This document shows positions 42,966 to 51,133 of a stretch of 64,000 nucleotides of DNA, piece after piece; within the stretch, counting starts at the first letter, position 1, and each line of letters opens with the position of its first letter. Below the pieces are notes generated by a model. The model saw only the letters and a program-made list of their open reading frames with translations, was not told the DNA's origin and searched no databases. The translations under genes and the position numbers were made by a program. The stretch lies in the NCBI RefSeq assembly GCF_003664995.1, contig NZ_JFHL01000018.1, forward strand, positions 124,001-188,000, given 5' to 3'. Source of the DNA: Mesotoga sp. BH458_6_3_2_1. Its GTDB lineage: Bacteria; Thermotogota; Thermotogae; Petrotogales; Kosmotogaceae.

Positions 42966-43447
42966 TTCATTCCTCCCTAAACAAATCTTTTCGGTAATCT
43001 CTCCGATTCAGCCGTCAGATGTACTTCGATAATTGCGTCCTCTACAAGTGTTATTCTAATCTTTATGGTAGCAGAGACCTAACGCTGCTTTCAAAGTGAG
43101 ACATTTGAAATAGATTTGCCAAACGTTGTATCTCAACTATAGTCTATCGCAGATGATTTCATTCTGCTCATCAAAACGATGGTAGATATGAACTCACGAC
43201 TGTGCAGAAAGGCTCTTTTTTTGAGTTGCCGGGTAAGTGAAGGCCCTTTCAGAGATTCGATTGACTTCATTCAAAGCCGGTGACAGTGACAGATCAATTC
43301 GATTGGAATACTGTAGATAACAATTTTGGCTGGTGAATTCAGAACGAAGAGCGGTTCGCACGGTTAATCCAGAATCCATCTCATTACTGCAAAAGTGAGT
43401 TATCATTGATTATGGGCTCCACAAACTCTCTCAACTGGAGGTGCCTT
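42966..43447. other. Divergent intergenic region
   Basis: About 480 bases between the dppA start and the serine hydrolase start. It must hold both promoters. I find no clear consensus pair, known riboswitch or credible ORF. Confidence 0.4.
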
Positions 43448-44536
43448 TTGTTCAGAAGACTGGCTACTGTCGTATTGTTCGTCATCTCTCTTTCCTTTCT
43501 TCTATTTTCCAATCCTATCGATGAAGTTATGAATAAGAGTATTGCGTTTGAAGGCTTCTGGGGAGCCGTCCTTGTATCAAGAGGAGATGCGATATTGCAC
43601 GCGGCAGGATACGGAATGGCTAACATTGAAAGGAATATCCCCAACACTCCTGAAAAGAAGTTCAGAATCGCGTCGATTACCAAGCAGTTTACCGCAGCTG
43701 CAGTTCTTAAACTACTGGAAGAGGGGACAATATCTCTTTCAGATTCTGTTGCGAAATTCATTCCCGAATTTCCTAACGGAGAGAGAATCCTTATCCATCA
43801 GATGCTTAATCACTCTTCGGGGATTCCAACGATGATAAATACCGAACAACTTCTCGAAGAAGTGGAGAAATTCGGTGAGGGAAGGAGCCTTCAGGAGGCA
43901 GAAATAGCTTACATATCATCACTGCCTCTAAGATTTGAGCCTGGAAATAGCTTTCTATACAGCAACAGCGCCTATTTCCTTCTTAGTGTCATCGTAGAAA
44001 GGGCAAGTGGGAAGCGCTATGATGAATATCTGAGAACGAACTTCTTCGAACCACTGGGAATGAATGATACCGGTTACGATTACAATGAGTACGATAGCGG
44101 ATGGGGTCTTCCTTACTACTCTGATTCATATGTTATAGATCTCTCTAGCGTAAGACCTGCTGACTGGGTCGATAGAAGGCTTCCTGGCGGAGCCGGGGGG
44201 TTGTACTCCACTGTGTATGATCTGTATTTGTGGGACAGAGCGCTTTCCTCCGGGAAAGTGCTTACGGAAGGCTCTTTAAGACTAATGCAGAGTCCAACGA
44301 ATGAACTCTTTGAGGCAGGCTATGGAGTCTTTGTCGGTAACGAGTTTATAGATGGCGAGTACAGAAGAGTTGTGTATCACGACGGAGACACGAAGGGTAC
44401 CTCGACTAGAATAAATCGGTACGTCGACGACGACATTTTCGTGGTGGTACTGAGCAACATCGAGGGAAAGGATTTCACCGCGCTCGCCCACGAACTGGCG
44501 AAAGCCGTAATAGTGAACGGAATGGGAACGAATTGA
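43448..44536 (+). CDS. Serine hydrolase (class C beta-lactamase/PBP-like), exported
   Basis: Protein of 363 residues with an N-terminal signal segment. The catalytic SxxK is in RIASITKQFTAAAVL, the YxN motif in FLYSNSAYFLL and the third motif is HDG (VVYHDGDTKGTS) in place of KTG. This combination is common in class C-like esterases and peptidases. A true beta-lactamase is unlikely from this alone. TTG 43448 lies behind GGAGGTG; the longer start at 43406 has no site. Confidence 0.85.
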   Translation: MFRRLATVVLFVISLSFLLFSNPIDEVMNKSIAFEGFWGAVLVSRGDAILHAAGYGMANIERNIPNTPEKKFRIASITKQFTAAAVLKLLEEGTISLSDSVAKFIPEFPNGERILIHQMLNHSSGIPTMINTEQLLEEVEKFGEGRSLQEAEIAYISSLPLRFEPGNSFLYSNSAYFLLSVIVERASGKRYDEYLRTNFFEPLGMNDTGYDYNEYDSGWGLPYYSDSYVIDLSSVRPADWVDRRLPGGAGGLYSTVYDLYLWDRALSSGKVLTEGSLRLMQSPTNELFEAGYGVFVGNEFIDGEYRRVVYHDGDTKGTSTRINRYVDDDIFVVVLSNIEGKDFTALAHELAKAVIVNGMGTN

Positions 44537-44844
44537 TTCGGTGGGTCGAGAGTTTTTTGCGGGAAGGTATGAATGGAAAGAATCGCTCTCATTCATTTGA
44601 AGAGCGGTTCTCCGTCTTACTGTAAGATTCAATTTGCTAATGGTTTAATCTTCAATCGGTTTTGTACAGAGCTTCTACAGTCTTTTCTATGTCGAAGTAG
44701 AAATTACGCAGAAAAACCTGAACGTTTCCTTGATAAAAGTAAAAGCCTTTTGCTTAAGTTTTCTGCTCCACATTTGTAGTAAATACGCAATTTGGCTCTC
44801 AAACTCGTGGTATCATAGTTCAATTCCTTTCCCGGAGGTGTACG
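44537..44844. other. Non-coding region with one hairpin
   Basis: AGAATCGCTCT (44579-44589) and AGAGCGGTTCT (44601-44611) pair over 11 bases with one G-U. No T-tract follows, so terminator function is doubtful. TATCAT at about 44810-44815 may be the -10 box of the YbaK gene. Nothing else seen. Confidence 0.4.
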
Positions 44845-45315
44845 ATGATCCCAGAGAAGGTGCTGGCCATACTTAAGGCCAACGACCTGGAGTTCTACGA
44901 GTTCCCCGAAGGGACGACACCCACGGCCACGACGGCTGCTCAGATGTTGAAAGTGAAAGTCGGTCAAATAGCGAAGTCGATCCTCTTCACTTGCAAAAGT
45001 GGAAGAGCTTATCTAGTGATCTGCCCAGGTGATAGAAAGGTTTCACCCTCGAAGCTCAAGAGGATAGCCGGTGAGAAACCTCGCCTGGCTGATGAGATTG
45101 AAACGCTTAGAGTTACGGGTTTCTCGCCAGGTGGCGTTTGCCCCTATGGACTTTCAGGAGTCAAGATCATTGTCGATCAGTCTCTTCAACAGTATGACAC
45201 TGTTTTTCCCGCTGCGGGGACGTCCGGTTCCGCTGTCGAGACTAATTTCGAAGAGCTTGTAAGGATCACTGGTGCCGAGGCAGCCGATGTCAGCAATCCT
45301 ATGTCTCAATCGTAG
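44845..45315 (+). CDS. YbaK/ProX-type aminoacyl-tRNA deacylase
   Basis: A 156-residue editing-domain protein that hydrolyses mischarged tRNA in trans. It has the conserved KVGQIAKSILF with the invariant Lys, LVICPGDRKVS, the strand GFSPGGVCPYGL and the C-terminal AAGTSGSAVETNFEEL. No synthetase domain is present. ATG follows GGAGGTG. Its 3' end overlaps the convergent ABC ATPase gene by 10 bases. Confidence 0.9.
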   Translation: MIPEKVLAILKANDLEFYEFPEGTTPTATTAAQMLKVKVGQIAKSILFTCKSGRAYLVICPGDRKVSPSKLKRIAGEKPRLADEIETLRVTGFSPGGVCPYGLSGVKIIVDQSLQQYDTVFPAAGTSGSAVETNFEELVRITGAEAADVSNPMSQS

Positions 45316-46088
45316 AACACTACCAGTGGCAGCCCGCTGATCGGATTCTCCATGATTTTTGATTTGAGGCCGTAAACCTGCCTAATGATTTCCGGAGTAA
45401 CGACATCCCAGACCTCGCCTGAAGCAATTACTCCTCCATTATTGATGAATAGAAGCCTGTCCGAAATCTCTACAGCCTGATTTATGTCGTGAAAGATCGC
45501 TACTGCACTCAGTCCTTTTGCGCGGACGAGATCGGTCGCGATCTTTCCGACTCTTCTTGCGTGCCCCGGGTCTAGATGAGTTGTGAATTCGTCCATAAGA
45601 AGTATCTTCCCTTCCTGGGCAAGAGCCTTTGCAATTATTACACGCTGTTTCTCGCCTCCGCTGAGGGTACTGAAGGAACGATCCTTGAATTCATACACTT
45701 CCGTAAGCCTCATCGAGTCGTCAATTACCATGTAATCCTCATTTGTTAAGTTTCCCAGTCTCCTCAAATGTGGATTTCTTCCAAAGGAAACAATGGTCTC
45801 GACTTTCAGATCGAATGATGGTTCGAAGCTTTGTGGTATGTAAGATACAATTCTTGCCAGTTTTCTCACCGAAAGGCTATGAAGGTCTTCTCCCATGATT
45901 TTCACAAGTCCGTTCCAGTCCTTTCTAATTCCACAGATAACGCCCATCAGAGTAGATTTCCCGCTCCCGTTTGGTCCCAGTATTCCAAGCACTTCTCCGT
46001 GCCTCAGTTCCAGATCGATTCCACTCAGAACCTCTTCCTTTCCATAACTGAAATGCAGATCTCTGACCTGTATTGGATCAACCATCAT
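45306..46088 (-). CDS. btuD: Cobalamin/siderophore-type ABC transporter ATP-binding protein
   Basis: ATPase of 260 residues: Walker A GPNGSGKSTLMG, signature LSGGEKQRVIIAKAL, Walker B LLMDEFTTHLD. Note DEFTTHLD, with Phe for the usual Pro. FHDINQAVEISDRLLFI is the switch region typical of the FecE/BtuD group. Overlaps the permease gene by 11 bases. Controlled by the B12 riboswitch upstream of the first gene. Confidence 0.9.
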   Translation of the reverse strand: MMVDPIQVRDLHFSYGKEEVLSGIDLELRHGEVLGILGPNGSGKSTLMGVICGIRKDWNGLVKIMGEDLHSLSVRKLARIVSYIPQSFEPSFDLKVETIVSFGRNPHLRRLGNLTNEDYMVIDDSMRLTEVYEFKDRSFSTLSGGEKQRVIIAKALAQEGKILLMDEFTTHLDPGHARRVGKIATDLVRAKGLSAVAIFHDINQAVEISDRLLFINNGGVIASGEVWDVVTPEIIRQVYGLKSKIMENPISGLPLVVFYD

Positions 46089-47070
46089 TGGCCACTTCCC
46101 TGCTCCTTAGAAGATATATAAATACCGGAGCGCCTACCAGGGCAGTCACTGCACCGATTGGGAGTTCCGTCGGTTGGAAGAGCGTTCTCGCAATGGTATC
46201 GCAGACCACCAGAAAAACCCCGCCGAACATCGCAGTTGCGGGTAGGTTCAACTTGCTGTCCGTGCCAAATGCAAGCCTGACCATGTGGGGTATAACAAGA
46301 CCCACAAACCCTATCAAACCGGCCGTTGAGACTGCAATTGCCGAGACGATTGATACGGTGAAGAATACCAGGAACTTTATGCGCTCCGGGTGAACTCCGA
46401 CAGTCATGGCGTGCTCTTCTCCGGCCGCCATTATTATCATTTTTCGGCGAATTGTCGTGAACAAAGTGTACTGGAGAACAATAATCGGAAGCAGTTTCAA
46501 AAAATCATCCCATGTGACACCCGATAGAGAACCGAGAGACCAGAAATGCAAGGTGATAACATTTCGCCAGGCAAATACGACAAGAAAAGTTACCGCCGCG
46601 TTGAAAAGAAAGGAGACTATTACTCCGGAGAGAACTAGTGTTGTTATGGGTATTCTCCCACCCCTGCGGGAGATAGCATAGGTTAGGAAGGAAGAAAACA
46701 AGGCAAAGACGAAAGCAAGGAGGTCCATGTTCAACGATATTCTGCCAACATCTCTCAAAAACAATGACAAAACAGCTCCAAAGGAGGCTCCTGCCGATAT
46801 GCCGATAATATATGGGTCCGCCAGGGGATTCTTCAGAGTCAGTTGAAGTCCATTCCCACCTACGGCCAACCCTGAGCCGATCAGGAAAGCTACCAATAAT
46901 CTCGGTAGTCTGAGATTCATGTAGATATTGGAAGCTGGTCCCGAAGAATCTCCAAAAAATACGCCGAAAATCTCAGTCAACGAATAATTGACTGTTCCGA
47001 AACTCGAGAGCCACAGCATCCCAAGTACGGATGCTGTGGAAAAAAAAGCGAAAAGTGCAATACGTTTCAA
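46078..47070 (-). CDS. btuC: FecCD-family ABC transporter permease (BtuC-like)
   Basis: Permease of 330 residues with about ten helices. LRLPRLLVAFLIGSGLAVGG, NPLADPYIIGISAGASFGA and GLIGFVGLVIPHMVRLAFG are FecCD signatures. Overlaps the binding-protein gene by 4 bases. Confidence 0.92.
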   Translation of the reverse strand: MKRIALFAFFSTASVLGMLWLSSFGTVNYSLTEIFGVFFGDSSGPASNIYMNLRLPRLLVAFLIGSGLAVGGNGLQLTLKNPLADPYIIGISAGASFGAVLSLFLRDVGRISLNMDLLAFVFALFSSFLTYAISRRGGRIPITTLVLSGVIVSFLFNAAVTFLVVFAWRNVITLHFWSLGSLSGVTWDDFLKLLPIIVLQYTLFTTIRRKMIIMAAGEEHAMTVGVHPERIKFLVFFTVSIVSAIAVSTAGLIGFVGLVIPHMVRLAFGTDSKLNLPATAMFGGVFLVVCDTIARTLFQPTELPIGAVTALVGAPVFIYLLRSREVANDG

Positions 47071-47951
47071 TAGAAGAGCTCCTTCAATGTCTTCACGAGA
47101 TCCACAAAACTGGGATTCGCATAAGCGGTTAGGCCGTCATAGAGCGGGTAAACACGATCATTCTTCACAGCCGGAAGATCTGCAAAGGGTTTGTAAGAAG
47201 TTATCATTTTTACCGCCTCTTCCTGCCCACCGTCGTAATAATACGGTACAAGAATTACGTCCGGCTGGGAGTTCAAAACGAATTCAGGACTGACGGGAAA
47301 CCATCCGTTATTTCCGCTGTAAGGTGCTCCGACGTTTGCCCCACCGGCATATGCGATCGCCTGGTTAACGAAAGATCCCGTTCCGCAAGTCCAGATATCG
47401 CTTACCTCGCCGGCTATCATAACGTACACAACTTTGGGCTTCTCGTTCTGTGGAACATTATAGGAGTCTTTTGCGATTTCAAGAACCTCATCTCTGAAGT
47501 TCGACGCCGTTCTCCTTCCTTTATCAGGTATGCCGAACAAATTGCCAACAACCATGAGGTTCCTGTAGATATCCTCGAAAGAGTTTGGATTCATTACGAA
47601 GGTTGTGATCCCTATCTTCTCGAGCTTGGCAACTTCCGCCTCTTGAAAGCCACCAGAGATCATTACCAGATCAGGACCAAGAGAGAGTATCTTCTCAAGG
47701 TTGAGAGGAACGAGATTGCCTATTTTCTCCACTTCATTCGATAGTGCATACGGGTCCCAGTCAGTCACTCCCACGATCCTGGATGATACACCTAGAATTT
47801 CAAGATACCTGGTGATTGCCGGAGAAGCTATGACAACTCTATCGGGGGGATTGTCAATCGTTACGAGTCTTCCAAGATCATCCACGATTTCAAATGCAAG
47901 TGACAGAGCAAAGAATAGCACCACAAAACCGACTGCCAAAAACCTCTTCAA
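47067..47951 (-). CDS. btuF: Periplasmic corrinoid/siderophore-binding protein (BtuF-like)
   Basis: Class III binding protein of about 294 residues. A signal peptide (KRFLAVGFVVLFFALSLAFE) is followed by VDDLGRLVTIDNPPDRVVI, the usual first strand, and VDPETERVL-like elements replaced by LEILGVSSRIVGVTDWD. TTG 47951 behind AAAAGGGGTGAG is preferred; an ATG at 47984 lies in the hairpin between riboswitch and gene. The open frame continues into the riboswitch but is not coding there. The riboswitch points to B12 or a precursor as ligand. Confidence 0.88.
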   Translation of the reverse strand: MKRFLAVGFVVLFFALSLAFEIVDDLGRLVTIDNPPDRVVIASPAITRYLEILGVSSRIVGVTDWDPYALSNEVEKIGNLVPLNLEKILSLGPDLVMISGGFQEAEVAKLEKIGITTFVMNPNSFEDIYRNLMVVGNLFGIPDKGRRTASNFRDEVLEIAKDSYNVPQNEKPKVVYVMIAGEVSDIWTCGTGSFVNQAIAYAGGANVGAPYSGNNGWFPVSPEFVLNSQPDVILVPYYYDGGQEEAVKMITSYKPFADLPAVKNDRVYPLYDGLTAYANPSFVDLVKTLKELFY

Positions 47952-47978
47952 AAAACTCACCCCTTTTGCAAGGAATTT

Positions 47979-48007
47979 CACCATCCTTCTGCCTCGGAAG
48001 GATGGTG
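47979..48007 (-). promoter_or_regulatory. Hairpin in the riboswitch expression platform
   Basis: CACCATCCTTC / GAAGGATGGTG form a perfect 11-base-pair stem with a 7-base loop between the B12 aptamer and the btuF ribosome binding site (47956-47966). No T-run follows, so it more likely acts on translation or as an alternative pairing partner than as a terminator. Confidence 0.6.
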
Positions 48008-48015
48008 ATATCTGA

Positions 48016-48153
48016 GCCTCACACAGGTCTCCTGACTTGCGGATCAATCTACTATCTGCGCCTTCCCGGTTGCCCAGTGGCATCTGCAGAGTTCGTACCG
48101 CTTACAGTGGCGGGACCGTACCGGATTCGCACCGGTTTCCCTTGATGTGAAGC
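48016..48153 (-). promoter_or_regulatory. Cobalamin (adenosylcobalamin-type) riboswitch
   Basis: On the minus strand the conserved elements occur in order: closing stem GCTTCACA (48146-48153) with TGTGAGGC (48016-48023), AAGGGAAACCGGTGCGAATC, CGGTCCCGCCACTGTAA, GATGCCACTGGG, CCGGGAAGG and the B12 box AAGTCAGGAGACCTG. It lies between the mutL stop (48168) and btuF, so B12 would repress the transporter genes. All core motifs are intact. Confidence 0.95.
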
Positions 48154-48167
48154 ATTGTTTCTGAGAG

Positions 48168-49964
48168 CTATCTGGAGAAGTATCTGTCCAGATCCTCCAG
48201 CCTTATTACCATGGATATCGGTCTTCCATGGGGGCAAACAACAAGATTCTTCTTCTTCAACTCTTCAAAGAGAACTTCAGCCTGCCCTATGTCAAGTCTG
48301 TTTCCAGTCCTTATTGCCGCTTTACATGCTATAGAGGCCAATAGATTATCGAAAACCTTCGCAGGAGTTTCAAGACCTTCCAATCTCATCTCGTCTAGAA
48401 TTTCCTCGAGTGTATCTATTGCACCCTCCGTTCTAATGACTTGAGGAATGGATACCATTATTATTTTATCATTGACGAAATTGAAAGTGAACCCAAGTTT
48501 CATCAACGTTTCCTCTCTTGCGATAACCAGATCCATTTTAGACCTCTCGAGATTCAGCTCAAGAGGCATGAGAAGATTCTGGGGGGAGATCTTCTTGTTT
48601 TCTTTGAGAGCTTCGAAAATGATCCGCTCGTGTGCGGCATGCTGATCGATCAACAAGAGACCGTCCTCGGATTCCGCAATCAAATACCGTTCTCCGAAAA
48701 CGCCAATGAAGTTTGCTTTTGCTCCCTCGCTTTTTTCCTTGTTCGGTGAACTTTCACGCTCTTCAGCAGGAGTAAATGATCTGAAGAGGTGACGATCGAA
48801 TCTGGACTGCGTGTACGTGTCGCCAGCACTGTTATCGAAGACTTTTTGGTTCCTCCAGAAGTGTTTGAAGCCGTGATCACTCATTACATGATCCTGATAA
48901 ATTTCTGAGATATCTTTCCGTTCCTCCGAACTTCCGTCGGTGTTCTCCTCGCCATGGACTACGTTGATTGTGAAATGACCGGCACCTTTAATGGCCGACC
49001 GTACAGCTCTCTTCACATTATCCAGAACAGATGCAGTAGAGGCAAACTTAACTTCGAGTTTCTGGGGATGGATGTTGACATCGACTTCCTGAGGATCAAT
49101 ATCGATAAAGAGAACTGCAAAAGGAAAATTCCCCTTTTGAAGAGTCTCTCCGTAACCCCTCTCGAGAGCAAAATTTAGCTCGAATTGTCTCACGTATCTG
49201 CCGTTTACGAAGATGTTTTCACCCATTCTATTCTTTCTTGTGCGATTTGGGAGCGTAACAAAACCCCGTATCTTTATTTCTGCTGAGCTTTCCGAAACTG
49301 GTATCAAGTCTTTCGCAGAAAGCCCTGGATAGATCAGTGCAGCTCTTGCCTCGACCGATTCAAGGCCCCTTGTATCGAAGATTACCTGAGAATCTCGAGA
49401 ATAAGTGAAATCGATCTTATCGAATGCGAGAATGAATCTCTGAACCATCTCAGTTACCATGCGTCCCTCAATTGAGGCAGATTTCAAGAACTTCCTTCTG
49501 GCGGGCGTGTTATAGAGAAGATCGAAAACTTCGACTGCAGTTCCATTCGAACCGCTGAGAGGTTTCTCTCCCGTGATATCCCCTCCGGCAATGTCGATAG
49601 CCACCCCAAGTTCCTCTGTATCTGAGGCGGTTGACAGCCTCATGCGGGACACCGAGGCTATCGTTGAAAGGGCCTCTCCCCGGAAGCCGAATGTAAGGAG
49701 AGTATCGAGATCATCAATGGAGACAATCTTGCTGGTAGTATGAGGCAAAATTGCAACGCTTGCTTCTTCTCTGGTCATCCCTCTTCCGTTGTCTTTTACC
49801 ATCATGTATTCTTTTCCGCCCGATTTGATCTCAATTTCTATGGCTGTTGCACCGGCGTCTATACTGTTTTCTACCAGTTCTTTCACTACGGAAAAGCATC
49901 CCGTTACGACTTCACCTGCAGCAATCTTCCTAACAACGTCGGACGAAAGTTCACGGATTCTCAT
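48168..49964 (-). CDS. mutL: DNA mismatch repair protein MutL
   Basis: Protein of 598 residues. The GHKL ATPase domain has IAAGEVVTGCFSVVKELVENSIDAGA, DNGRGM and GFRGEALSTIASVSRM. The transducer domain with NRTRKNRMGENIFVNGRYV follows, and the C-terminal dimerisation domain contains LLLIDQHAAHERIIFE, with the endonuclease-type DQHAAHERI motif. IACKAAIRTG and CPHGRPI complete the metal site. Full length. Last gene of the frr-to-mutL operon; the B12 riboswitch follows 15 bases later. Confidence 0.96.
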   Translation of the reverse strand: MRIRELSSDVVRKIAAGEVVTGCFSVVKELVENSIDAGATAIEIEIKSGGKEYMMVKDNGRGMTREEASVAILPHTTSKIVSIDDLDTLLTFGFRGEALSTIASVSRMRLSTASDTEELGVAIDIAGGDITGEKPLSGSNGTAVEVFDLLYNTPARRKFLKSASIEGRMVTEMVQRFILAFDKIDFTYSRDSQVIFDTRGLESVEARAALIYPGLSAKDLIPVSESSAEIKIRGFVTLPNRTRKNRMGENIFVNGRYVRQFELNFALERGYGETLQKGNFPFAVLFIDIDPQEVDVNIHPQKLEVKFASTASVLDNVKRAVRSAIKGAGHFTINVVHGEENTDGSSEERKDISEIYQDHVMSDHGFKHFWRNQKVFDNSAGDTYTQSRFDRHLFRSFTPAEERESSPNKEKSEGAKANFIGVFGERYLIAESEDGLLLIDQHAAHERIIFEALKENKKISPQNLLMPLELNLERSKMDLVIAREETLMKLGFTFNFVNDKIIMVSIPQVIRTEGAIDTLEEILDEMRLEGLETPAKVFDNLLASIACKAAIRTGNRLDIGQAEVLFEELKKKNLVVCPHGRPISMVIRLEDLDRYFSR

Positions 49965-49973
49965 TAGTTATAT

Positions 49974-50717
49974 TCACGCTCCTCTTACGGCGAGCTGGCG
50001 TCGTCTGTCGAACAAGATAATCGCAGCAGCAGCAGCGACATTCAGCGAATCTACCGCCCTCTCCATAGGAATCGAAATGAGAACGTCGCTTCTCTCTTTC
50101 ACCAAGCGCCTGACTCCTTTTCCCTCATTTCCGAATATTATGGCCGATTTTTCGGGATATTCGTTTTCGTAATAAGGGATTCCATCCATGTCTGAAGCGA
50201 ATATCCAGAATCCTCTTTCTTTGAGAGATTTCTCAAATTGCGCCATATTAACTATCTTGATTACTGGAATACTGAAAGCAAGCCCAGCAGAGACCTTTAC
50301 GACTGCCGGAGTAATTTCAGCAGAGTTGCTCGAAGTGATTGCGATAGCATCGGCCCCGACCGCAACCGATGTCCTGATAATCGCTCCAAGATTATGTGGG
50401 TCCTGGATCTGGTCTAGAAGCACAATGGTTGCTGTGCTCTTTTCTTCAAGATTATCGAGCATCTTTTCGGAGTCTACGTATGAGAACTCCTTTAGATCAA
50501 TCACCACTCCTTGATGCTTCTTCTCTCGACAGAGATTTGCGAGTTTTTCCGGTGACATTTCTTCTATTCGAAACCCCTTGGTTTTCGCTTCATTGGCAAG
50601 TTCGATCAACTGAGAATCGACATTCCTCTGATTAGTAAAGATTATCCGTCTGATTCTCAGTAGCGCCGAGTCGATTCCAAGCAGTTCTTTCAGCACATTT
50701 CTTCCATGGAGATACAT
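49974..50717 (-). CDS. rlmB: 23S rRNA (guanosine-2'-O-)-methyltransferase RlmB / TrmH family
   Basis: SPOUT methyltransferase of 247 residues: an N-terminal substrate-binding domain starting MYLHGRNVLKELL, then LLDQIQDPHNLGAIIRTSVA (motif 1), AIIFGNEGKGVRRLV (motif 2) and ISIPMERAVDSLNVAAAAAI (motif 3). The knot motifs are complete. RlmB and generic TrmH members cannot be told apart with certainty. Its start overlaps the mrnC stop by one base. Confidence 0.9.
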   Translation of the reverse strand: MYLHGRNVLKELLGIDSALLRIRRIIFTNQRNVDSQLIELANEAKTKGFRIEEMSPEKLANLCREKKHQGVVIDLKEFSYVDSEKMLDNLEEKSTATIVLLDQIQDPHNLGAIIRTSVAVGADAIAITSSNSAEITPAVVKVSAGLAFSIPVIKIVNMAQFEKSLKERGFWIFASDMDGIPYYENEYPEKSAIIFGNEGKGVRRLVKERSDVLISIPMERAVDSLNVAAAAAIILFDRRRQLAVRGA

Positions 50718-51133
50718 TAAATCACCCTTTCGAGCAGATCTTTTATCCTTCTGAATCTTCCCTCAAGGAATAAATGACCGATGAGAACCTCGAGAGCGGT
50801 AGCCATTCTATAGTCCTCGTCGTCCCCATGTTTTTTCGAGCCTCTCGAATTGTAACCTCGCCTAACGATCTTCCTCTCCTCTTCGTCGAGAATTCCTTCG
50901 ACCTCCTCTAGAGCCTTTTTCTGACCGGGAGCGCTGACATAATCTTTTACAATATTGTGCTGATGGCCAGCCCTTCGATGTGCCTGCGGGAGAGTCTTCA
51001 ATCTAAAGTAGAGACTGTACACTGCATCTCCCACGAAAGCAAGACTATCTAGGGAAAGCTTGTCGGGGGCAGCCGAGACGGCAAAAAGACTGCCCAAACA
51101 GGCCTCATCAAACTCATTATTATAGGTATTCAT
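50717..51133 (-). CDS. mrnC: Mini-ribonuclease III
   Basis: A 138-residue RNase III-like nuclease without a dsRNA-binding domain. DSLAFVGDAVYSLYFR is the catalytic signature (FVGDAVY), and YRMATALEVLIGHLFLEG is the second conserved helix with its acidic residue. It matures 23S rRNA in relatives. Its start overlaps the alaS 3' end by 14 bases. Confidence 0.92.
   Translation of the reverse strand: MNTYNNEFDEACLGSLFAVSAAPDKLSLDSLAFVGDAVYSLYFRLKTLPQAHRRAGHQHNIVKDYVSAPGQKKALEEVEGILDEEERKIVRRGYNSRGSKKHGDDEDYRMATALEVLIGHLFLEGRFRRIKDLLERVI

Noticed and set aside
44579-44611. Hairpin after the serine hydrolase as a terminator
   Set aside because: The stem is good but no T-tract follows on either strand, so it is only noted as a hairpin.
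47952-48083. N-terminal extension of BtuF with an arginine-rich sequence
   Set aside because: The segment overlaps conserved B12 riboswitch elements and the platform hairpin; a signal peptide with a good ribosome binding site begins at 47951.
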